A stretch of 20,970 nt of DNA from positions 1-20,970 of the forward strand of contig JABHFC010000390.1 of NCBI GenBank assembly GCA_018676275.1, given 5' to 3'. This document shows, one piece after another, positions 14,987 to 20,970 of the stretch. Numbering within the stretch: the first letter of the stretch is position 1; every line of letters starts with the position of its first letter. A program made the translations under genes and the position numbers. The DNA comes from Gammaproteobacteria bacterium. GTDB lineage: Bacteria > Pseudomonadota > Gammaproteobacteria > Eutrophobiales > Eutrophobiaceae. Under the pieces are notes generated by a model. The model ran no database searches. It saw only the letters and a list, made by a program, of their open reading frames with translations, and was not told the DNA's origin.

Positions 14987-16630
14987 ATGAAGTTTGGTCG
15001 TATTCCAGTCGCTGATGCTGAAGGCAGCCTTTTAGCTCATACCCTTAAACTCGATAATCTACGGCTAAAGAAAGGCCACAGGATTACAGAAAAAGATATC
15101 GCAGCATTACAGGAACATGACTGTAAAACTATAGTGGCTGCACAACTGGAGGCAAATGACATAAATGAAAACCAGGCAGCTACCCGCGTCGCGGCTGCAA
15201 TAGGTGGACAGTATATCAGTGCCCAGGCAGCTTTCACTGGCCGCACCAATCTCTATGCCGACACACGCGGGTTACTTGTCTACGACCGGACGCGTCTGGA
15301 TCAGCTTAACATGGTCGATGAAGCCGTAACTGTTGCTGCTTTAAGCCCCTTCACCCTAGTTGAACCCAGACAATTTATTGCTACTGTCAAGATCATCCCA
15401 TACGGTGTTGCTTCCACCACGGTGGGGCGTACAGCAAACATTGCTGAATCACCGGAACCACTTTTTCGTATCGCAACATTCAAACCCGTCGACGTTGGTT
15501 TGATTCAAACCAGGTTACCGGGAATTCGAGATAGCGTCCTTAACAAGACACGCTTGACCCTGGAAACCAGATTGGAACGTCTTGATTGCCAGCTAACGAT
15601 TGAACGCCGCTGTAACCATGATGAAATTGCAATAGCTGAAGCATTAAAGGAATTACAGAGTCAAGGTTGTAAGCTATTTCTTATAATTGGCGCATCGGCT
15701 ACTGCTGATCGGCGAGATGTCATACCCTCGGGTATTGAAAGTATGGGTGGGCAGATATTACATCTGGGTATGCCGGTTGAACCTGGTAATCTTTTGCTTT
15801 TGGCTCAACTCGACGCCGACTGCCCGGTAATTGGCCTACCAGGCTGCGCCAGGTCTCCTGCACTGAATGGTGTTGACTGGGTAATTGAACGACTGCTAGC
15901 CGGATTGAATGTCAGTGGTAAAGAAATCATGTGCATGGGTGCCGGCGGATTTATTAAAGGCAGTACGAAAATACTAACAACACGAGCCCACGCGATCGAA
16001 GCTGTTGCTGAGCATGACGAAGCGTCACACACACCAAAGATTACTGCAATTATCCTGGCTGCCGGCATGTCCCGGCGAATGGGCAAAGTCAACAAACTGT
16101 TGGAACCTGTCAATAACGAGATGATGGTGACAAAAGTAACTCGACAGGTGCTGGCTTCACAGGTGGATAGCGTTCTGCTTGTCGCGGGTCACGAAGAAGA
16201 CAAGGTGCGTTCGGCAGTAAGAGACAAAAATATCAAGATCGTGACTAACCCGGATTTTGCTAAAGGTCTAAGCACGTCTTTGCATTGTGGTTTGACATAT
16301 CTCGCCGATGATGTCGACGCGGCGATTATTTGTCTAGCCGACATGCCCTCGGTCAGCACAAGTGTCATTGATCAGCTTATCGCAGCCTTTAGTCCTGAAG
16401 AAAACCGACTTATTTGCGTGCCTGTTTATCAAGGTCAACGAGGCAATCCTGTTGTATTGGCAAAACGATTCTTTTCAGAAATGAATGAATTGAGCGGTGA
16501 CAAGGGCGCAAGAGAATTTCTACAGAAATATGTTGACCTTGTCTGCGAGGTGGAAATAGAAGACCCTAGTATCTTGCATGATATTGATGAACCTGAGTCG
16601 CTACTCAAGTACAAAGCAGCGAACAACTAG
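14987..16630 (+). CDS. Fusion: MoeA-like molybdopterin-binding + MocA-like nucleotidyltransferase
   Basis: This 547-residue protein combines two cofactor steps. Residues ~1-340 form a MoeA/MoCF-like molybdopterin-binding region: FGRIPVADAEGSLLAHTL at the start, a central segment with LFLIIGASATADRRDVIPSG, and GMPVEPGNLLLLAQLD. Residues ~350-545 form a MobA-like NTP transferase: IILAAGMSRRMGKVNKLLEP (from ~352), VTNPDFAKGLSTSL, CLADMPSVS and GQRGNPVVLAKRFF. In a molybdenum hydroxylase locus the second half is expected to be MocA-like, making molybdopterin cytosine dinucleotide from CTP. This fused type is known to me from rhizobial Mo hydroxylase clusters, where it is annotated as molybdopterin-binding/glycosyltransferase family 2 protein. 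It closes the rightward arm and converges with an MFS gene 6 bases away, without a clear terminator. Confidence 0.9.
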   Translation: MKFGRIPVADAEGSLLAHTLKLDNLRLKKGHRITEKDIAALQEHDCKTIVAAQLEANDINENQAATRVAAAIGGQYISAQAAFTGRTNLYADTRGLLVYDRTRLDQLNMVDEAVTVAALSPFTLVEPRQFIATVKIIPYGVASTTVGRTANIAESPEPLFRIATFKPVDVGLIQTRLPGIRDSVLNKTRLTLETRLERLDCQLTIERRCNHDEIAIAEALKELQSQGCKLFLIIGASATADRRDVIPSGIESMGGQILHLGMPVEPGNLLLLAQLDADCPVIGLPGCARSPALNGVDWVIERLLAGLNVSGKEIMCMGAGGFIKGSTKILTTRAHAIEAVAEHDEASHTPKITAIILAAGMSRRMGKVNKLLEPVNNEMMVTKVTRQVLASQVDSVLLVAGHEEDKVRSAVRDKNIKIVTNPDFAKGLSTSLHCGLTYLADDVDAAIICLADMPSVSTSVIDQLIAAFSPEENRLICVPVYQGQRGNPVVLAKRFFSEMNELSGDKGAREFLQKYVDLVCEVEIEDPSILHDIDEPESLLKYKAANN

Positions 16631-16636
16631 CAAGAT

Positions 16637-17926
16637 TTACTCGGTCGATTTTTCCGTATCGGATTGACCTTCTGTTTCCCAATCCGTATAGGGTCCAAGA
16701 AATCCTGTCATAATAACGGCAAGTATATTAATGCCGACGCAAACAGTAAGTATGCTTACGTAGGAGCCCGTTGTATCGTGGGAGAAACCAAAAGCAAGTG
16801 GACTCAATGCAGAGCCAGTTAGCAGCGCGGCAAACAGTAAGCCGTAAGTTGCAGCAAAAGTACGCAGACCGAAGTAACGTCCGGTAAGATAAGCGAGCAA
16901 TTGCACTTCAGCACCAAGACTCAAGCCAATCAGTATTGCCGCCAGGAAGGCCATACTGCCAACTACTCCCGCTGCAAACATCGCTATGCCAATGGCTGAC
17001 AATGAGAACAATGCCATAGCAACGTAAGGCGCAAATATTCGATCAACCAGGTAACCGATAGCTATTCGGCCTATGAACACAAAAAATCCTTCGGTAGCTG
17101 CAACAGCAGCTGCCGTAGACGTCTGCATCCCCCTGTCAACGAGCATGGGCACCATGACTGACAACAGACCATGTAAAACAAATGAAAGAACAAAAAATAT
17201 CGAACTGAGGATCCAGAACTCCCTATGACGCAAGACCTCCCCGGTTGTGTAGCCTATGTCTTTTCTTGTTGCATTCGGTGCCTCACCCTCGCTAGTTTCT
17301 CCATCAGCTTGTAAGCCCATCGAGACAGGGGATTCTCTTAAGAAGATAAATGCCAGTGGCAGCGTAATGAAAAATACAATAACACTCAGGCAGTAATAAG
17401 CAGAACGCCAGCCATGATTATCTATCAGGTATTGGGTAATTAAGGGTACATAGAAATAGCCCAGACCGACACCCGAGATAGCGAGACCAATTGCCAGTCC
17501 CCGTTTGCGCAAAAACCAGGAAGATAAAACTGTTACATAGGGAATACTGTTTGTGCCCGCCGCCAGTGTCCCGATAATCAGGAATATGGCTATAAGATGC
17601 CATACCTCGCTTACAAATAACGGGATAGCCGCCAGGCAAACTCCCAGGCTCATAAGCGAAGGCATCAAAATAAGGCGTGAACCAAAATGGTCAACCATGC
17701 GCCCGATAATTGGAAGTGACACTGCACTCGCTGCGGTTAACACAGTCAGACTTAAACCGATTTCTGTTCTGGTCCAGCCAAACTCTTCTGTGAACGGTAT
17801 GACAAACATACCCAATGAAACAAAAGCAAAAGGTCCGATCCCGGTCGAAATACATACGGCACATGCAGCAACAATCCACCAGCCAAAAAATATTCCCTTG
17901 TCTTGAGCTTTCCCTGTTTGATTCAT
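16637..17926 (-). CDS. MFS transporter, monocarboxylate/oxalate-formate type
   Basis: The 429-residue protein has 12 predicted helices and the GWWIVAACAV-type start (residues 15-24), EFGWTRTEIGLSLTV, GRMVDHFGSR (motif A) and a central loop with KDIGYTTGEVLRHREFWILS typical of the MCT/OFA-like MFS group, which imports organic acids. A GRYFGLRTFAATYG motif occurs late in the protein, and the C-terminal tail is acidic (TDWETEGQSDTEKSTE). It lies between the Mo hydroxylase module and the UbiD gene, so an acid substrate of one of them is a plausible cargo; this is inference. The incomplete MFS at the right edge is a paralogue. No strong ribosome site precedes ATG 17926. Confidence 0.88.
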   Translation of the reverse strand: MNQTGKAQDKGIFFGWWIVAACAVCISTGIGPFAFVSLGMFVIPFTEEFGWTRTEIGLSLTVLTAASAVSLPIIGRMVDHFGSRLILMPSLMSLGVCLAAIPLFVSEVWHLIAIFLIIGTLAAGTNSIPYVTVLSSWFLRKRGLAIGLAISGVGLGYFYVPLITQYLIDNHGWRSAYYCLSVIVFFITLPLAFIFLRESPVSMGLQADGETSEGEAPNATRKDIGYTTGEVLRHREFWILSSIFFVLSFVLHGLLSVMVPMLVDRGMQTSTAAAVAATEGFFVFIGRIAIGYLVDRIFAPYVAMALFSLSAIGIAMFAAGVVGSMAFLAAILIGLSLGAEVQLLAYLTGRYFGLRTFAATYGLLFAALLTGSALSPLAFGFSHDTTGSYVSILTVCVGINILAVIMTGFLGPYTDWETEGQSDTEKSTE

Positions 17927-17962
17927 TGCAGTGACAAATATGTCGGATTGACCAGGATCAAT

Positions 17963-18449
17963 TTAATACTGTTCAGATTGGATAATGCCAGTTACTAGAA
18001 TGTTTGGTAGTCGCGTATCTTCCCATTTCATTGCCAATACACCGGTTCTTACTATCACCAGTTTTCTTGAAGGGACAACATACAAGCGTTGTCCTCCGAG
18101 GCCATCAAAATAAAATACATCCCCGGCAATAAACGGGTCTTCAGAAACCGCCTTGAAACCCTTAAAGGCTTTCAAGGTACGTTCCTCGGCATAATCAGTG
18201 CCGATCCAGGTTAATAGCCCATAAAGCGGATTCGTTACTGAAGGTATTTTCATTTGTTCAATCCACTCTTTAATTAATTCCTGGGGCTTGAGTCGATCTC
18301 TGGTTGGAAAAGGATATTTCAATAAATATATTGAACCTATAGGCGTGCAGGTAACGCTCCCAAAACAGCAGATCGGACAGAACAATTATCATGGTTAAAG
18401 CCGACAGCAAGGCACATGATGACAACAGGAATTTCAGCCAATAATTCAT
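17963..18449 (-). pseudogene. Degraded serine hydrolase (beta-lactamase-like) gene
   Basis: Two frames on the minus strand hold pieces of one membrane-anchored serine hydrolase. The first (from ATG 18449; an alternative at 18482) gives MNYWLKFLLSSCALLSALTM, a transmembrane start, and LLFWERYLHAY. The second frame continues with YPFPTRDRL and then ELIKEWIEQMKIPSVTNPLYGLLTW to LGGQRLYVVPSRKLVIVRTG, the C-terminal end of class C beta-lactamase-like proteins (PF00144), stopping at 17963. A frame change lies near 18315-18340, where about 25 bases appear inserted. The central part with the S-x-x-K and Y-x-N catalytic motifs is absent, apparently deleted between RDRL and KPQEL. I therefore call it a non-functional remnant. 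Confidence 0.65.
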
Positions 18450-18628
18450 CGTTTTGTTCTGTATATATGTCTCTTCATTCACCCAAATTTGAGCTGGTGG
18501 ATTTGTTGTAGATGGCTCAGTCCGTTCGGATTTTTATTTAAATCAAAAATAAAGAATGACAATATTATCTTTTATTTCAATAGTTTAATTATCATCGAGA
18601 TGCCGCACTCCAAATTCTTCAATCATTA

Positions 18629-18657
18629 TTGATTAAATTATTGATAAATTTTATATT
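18629..18657 (+). promoter_or_regulatory. Candidate promoter of the UbiD-family gene
   Basis: TTGATT (18629-18634) and TATATT (18652-18657) are separated by 17 bases, matching sigma-70 boxes at four and five of six positions. The surrounding sequence is very AT-rich, so a chance match is possible. It would start transcription near 18664. Confidence 0.35.
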
Positions 18658-18687
18658 AAAATATATCATTCCATATTATCAAGAGTA

Positions 18688-18702
18688 TGTATACAGTATA
18701 CA
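18688..18702. promoter_or_regulatory. Candidate operator, TGTATAC-A-GTATACA
   Basis: A perfect inverted repeat with 7-base arms and a 1-base centre, also readable as a direct repeat of GTATACA, lies 42 bases before the UbiD ATG and just after the candidate promoter. GTATAC-type palindromes are typical of GntR (FadR/FCD) regulators. The hexamer GTATAC was not noticed elsewhere in the window. No regulator gene is present here. Confidence 0.4.
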
Positions 18703-18744
18703 GCTTATTTCTTAACCCTGATAGACTCATGAGGAACATAAACT

Positions 18745-20130
18745 ATGCCTAAGGATCTCCGTCAATTCCTTGCAGAGCTTGAGAAAAAACTACCAGATGA
18801 GATTGTCCATGTTAAACGCAAGGTAGATCCAAAGTTTGAGCTACCAGCGGTATTGAGAAAACTCCAGGAAGAGCAGAGATATCCTGCCGCAGTATTTCAC
18901 AACGTAAAAAACAGTGCTTTCCCAGTCGTCTCCAATATTTTTTCCAGCACTAATCGATTAGCCCTGGCCCTTAGTGCCGATCCAGATAATCTGATCCAGG
19001 ATTATCTGAAACTGGAAGGTGAATTGATCAAGCCGAAAGTGCTACGCAAGGCACCAGTACAGGAAAACGTCATTAGTGGAACTAAGGTAGACCTCAGCAA
19101 GCTCCCCATCGTGACCCACTGTGAAAAGGACGGTGGGCCATATGTTACCTCCGGTGTGGCGGTCATGAAAAATCCGGAAACTGGAATATATGATGTCGGC
19201 ATTTTCCGCATGCAGGTTCAGGGGAAAAATAATTTCGGTTGTTTATATGGTGCCTATTCAAAGGCCGCTCGAATAATCGCCATGAATGATGCCAATAATA
19301 AGCCTACTGAGGTTGCCATCTTTATCGGTCACCACCCGGCTTGCGTTCTCACCTCTCAAACGAAAGTCCCGGTAGATACCGACGAATTCTGGGTTATGGG
19401 TGGGATCCTCGGTGAAGCAATTGAACTGGTGCAGGCGAAGAGTATTGACGTGCTTGTTCCGGCCCGTGCGGAATTTGTTCTGGAAGGTGTAATTCCGCCA
19501 AATACGCTGGTACCGGAAGGCCCCTTTGGTGAATACCCCTGGTATTACGGTCTTGAGCGCCGTAGCAATGTCATAAATATTAAGACCATTACCCACCGTA
19601 ATGATGCAATATATCACGATATTTTCTCTGCTCATCAGGATCACAATTACGCAGCAAAAATTCAACGCGAAGCCGTATTATACCAGCGCGTAAAGGTCGC
19701 TATACCTGGGGTAAAGAACGTCTCTTTGCCAATCTCGGGAACCTGTCGTCATATGGGATATATATCAATGCGTAAAGACTTTGACGGTCAGGGCAAGATT
19801 GCAGCGATGGCAGCATTGGTAGCAGACCCTATGATGAAAATGGCAGTCATTGTTGATGATGATATTGATGTTACAAATGAAAGCGAAGTCTGGTGGGCGG
19901 TTACCACACGCACCCAGCCCGACAAGGCCGTGTTTATGGTTCCGGATTCTTATGTTTCTGAACTGGATCCCTCAGCATACTCAATCAAGGACAGGAATCG
20001 ACGCGATTACCTCAATACCAAGTGGGCAATCGATGCGACAAAACCCGTCGGTATCCCCTTTGAAGAACGCGCAGATGTTCCGCGAGATGCGTGGGCTAAT
20101 CTCAATCTAGATGACTACATCTCTAAATAA
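18745..20130 (+). CDS. UbiD-family prenylated-FMN decarboxylase
   Basis: The 461-residue protein belongs to the UbiD family of reversible (de)carboxylases using prenylated FMN. Full-length features are present: DLRQFLAELEK start, VGIFRMQVQGKN (151-162, R155), IFIGHHPA (192-199), PARAEFVLEGVIPPNTLVPEGPFGEY (239-264) and VDDDIDVTNESEVWWAVTTR near the C-terminus. E258 and E263 fit the conserved Glu pair next to the prFMN ring. Some conserved spots differ: D150 where Asn is usual, Y171 where His is usual, and W266 in EYPWYYG where Gly is usual. It could act on an aromatic or unsaturated acid; ubiquinone synthesis is unlikely given context and divergence. AGGA lies nine bases before the ATG. A small unknown gene follows after 14 bases. 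Confidence 0.88.
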   Translation: MPKDLRQFLAELEKKLPDEIVHVKRKVDPKFELPAVLRKLQEEQRYPAAVFHNVKNSAFPVVSNIFSSTNRLALALSADPDNLIQDYLKLEGELIKPKVLRKAPVQENVISGTKVDLSKLPIVTHCEKDGGPYVTSGVAVMKNPETGIYDVGIFRMQVQGKNNFGCLYGAYSKAARIIAMNDANNKPTEVAIFIGHHPACVLTSQTKVPVDTDEFWVMGGILGEAIELVQAKSIDVLVPARAEFVLEGVIPPNTLVPEGPFGEYPWYYGLERRSNVINIKTITHRNDAIYHDIFSAHQDHNYAAKIQREAVLYQRVKVAIPGVKNVSLPISGTCRHMGYISMRKDFDGQGKIAAMAALVADPMMKMAVIVDDDIDVTNESEVWWAVTTRTQPDKAVFMVPDSYVSELDPSAYSIKDRNRRDYLNTKWAIDATKPVGIPFEERADVPRDAWANLNLDDYISK

Positions 20131-20144
20131 TACGGTTACGACTT

Positions 20145-20459
20145 ATGGCAAGCAAATCAAAAAAACTGATAGTTTCCACCCCTCTGGGAATACATGAACT
20201 TGAACTGGCCTTATTACGAGAATTGGCAGCCTGGCGCGACTGGGATTTAGCCGTTGCCGAAGTTGAACTCGTACTTATGAAGCGTATTTGCAAAAAAACC
20301 GACTGGGCTGAAGATTACTTACCCATGGTAAAAGAGCTGGAAGTAATAATTAAATATGCTGAGCGAACAGTTAAGGACAAGGACACTACCTTACTAGGCG
20401 CTGCCCATACAAATCTGCAACGAGCGATATTTGATTTAAGAGACAGGCTGTATAAATAA
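20145..20459 (+). CDS. Small helical protein of unknown function, UbiD companion
   Basis: I do not recognise this 104-residue protein. After a basic start (MASKSKK) it is mostly charged and helical (ELALLRELAAWRDWDLAVAEVE, then MVKELEVIIKYAERTVKDKD), with no signal peptide, membrane segment or cysteine pair (one Cys). It starts 14 bases after the UbiD stop on the same strand and is probably co-transcribed. It does not resemble the small VdcD-type subunit of known hydroxyarylic acid decarboxylases, which is Cys-rich as I recall. It could be an accessory subunit, but that is only a guess from position. The ribosome site is weak, suggesting coupling to ubiD translation. Confidence 0.7.
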   Translation: MASKSKKLIVSTPLGIHELELALLRELAAWRDWDLAVAEVELVLMKRICKKTDWAEDYLPMVKELEVIIKYAERTVKDKDTTLLGAAHTNLQRAIFDLRDRLYK

Positions 20460-20577
20460 GTTAGAGACAGGCATAGCCTCTATTGTTTGAGAATCATACT
20501 ACATACTTGAACGGTGTTGTGTTGGAAATATAAAACGCTCTGACCCCTTGATTTTACACACTATAGAAGATCAACTT

Positions 20578-20970
20578 TTATACCACTTTGGTTGCCAGAT
20601 CATTACCGTCGTCAATTACTGAGGAATCTTCTTCAAAGGATGGGAAAGGCCCAAGCAGCAGCAGCATGAAAGCACTAAGCCCAAGCAAGGAAGCATTGAT
20701 AATCAGGGGCCTTGAATAACTACCCGTCTGATCAAAATCCAGCGCCATAAAGTAGGGGAAAGTAGCAATGCCCAGCATCATGGCTGCAAAGGCATGACTG
20801 TATATCTTTCCATATGCACGCAAGCCAAAATAGCGGCTGACAAGATAACCCAGGGCGTCCCCTTCCGCTCCCGAACATAAACCAATCAGCACAGCTGCCA
20901 GTAAAATCCAGACAGCACTGCTTGCAAACATCAATATGCAAATACCTCCAACGGCTGCTAAAAATATTAC
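20578..20970 (-). CDS. MFS transporter, C-terminal part only (cut by window edge)
   Basis: The frame is open from the right edge to a stop at 20578, giving 130 residues of the C-terminal part. It holds about four helices, LIGLCSGAEGDALGYLVSRYFGLRAYG and a final hydrophobic LLGLSAFMLLLLGPF, ending in an acidic tail (SFEEDSSVIDDGND). It aligns by eye with the end of the MFS gene at 16637-17926 (LIGLSLGAEVQLLAYLTGRYFGLR; DxTGSY; LGP), so the two are paralogues of the carboxylate-type MFS group. The real start lies outside the window; internal TTG or ATG codons near 20930 are within a helix and are not starts. Confidence 0.85.
   Translation of the reverse strand, partial: VIFLAAVGGICILMFASSAVWILLAAVLIGLCSGAEGDALGYLVSRYFGLRAYGKIYSHAFAAMMLGIATFPYFMALDFDQTGSYSRPLIINASLLGLSAFMLLLLGPFPSFEEDSSVIDDGNDLATKVV

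Noticed and set aside
18270..18482. Separate 70-residue membrane protein
   Set aside because: Its hydrophobic start fits the N-terminus of the serine hydrolase whose end continues in the next frame, so it is treated as part of the pseudogene.
19258..19665. 135-codon antisense open frame within the UbiD gene
   Set aside because: It is a shadow of the well-supported UbiD coding strand, with no recognisable domain.
20460..20577. Terminator after the small UbiD companion gene
   Set aside because: AGGC-ATA-GCCT followed by CTATTGTTT gives only a 4-bp stem; too weak to call.

Overview
The window looks like chromosomal DNA of a gammaproteobacterium, probably marine or environmental. This rests on an AcpH-type ACP phosphodiesterase, a stand-alone EF-G2-type elongation factor, a type IV pilin-like protein and a glyoxalase II, with base composition in the low-to-mid 40s % GC as judged by eye (not computed). 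No rRNA, tRNA, CRISPR array or phage genes were seen. Both window edges cut genes.

Region 1 (1-2858, minus strand) reads DUF711 protein with a Tat-like signal, then acpH, then pdxJ (acpH stop and pdxJ start touch), then a small secreted protein cut by the left edge. Region 2 (3005-4676) holds a glyoxalase II-like metallo-hydrolase facing a pilin-like membrane-anchored protein. Upstream of the pilin-like gene is a 268-bp MITE-like element with 32-bp terminal inverted repeats and TA at both ends, then a strong rho-independent terminator for the EF-G2 gene (4677-6764).

Region 3 (7113-16630) is the centre of interest: a compact molybdenum hydroxylase locus on two divergent arms. The minus arm encodes the FAD, 2Fe-2S and molybdopterin subunits plus a MoaD/CysO-like sulfur carrier. 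The plus arm encodes a Bcr/CflA transporter, an archaeal-type CTP-dependent riboflavin kinase (DUF120) domain fused to a HAD phosphatase, XdhC split into two overlapping genes, and a MoeA-like domain fused to a MocA-like nucleotidyltransferase. Structural subunits, cofactor cytidylylation, cofactor loading and perhaps flavin supply are thus packed together. The substrate cannot be read from the sequence; the active-site loop is not that of a form I CO dehydrogenase. The DUF120-HAD fusion is the least expected protein here.

Region 4 (16637-20970) has an MFS carboxylate-type transporter, a degraded serine hydrolase (beta-lactamase-like) pseudogene, a UbiD-family decarboxylase with unusual residues at conserved positions, a small helical companion protein of unknown function, and the C-terminal end of a second, paralogous MFS transporter at the right edge. 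A GTATAC-type inverted repeat before the UbiD gene looks like an operator. Together with the Mo hydroxylase this suggests import, hydroxylation and decarboxylation of an aromatic or heterocyclic acid; that link is inference.
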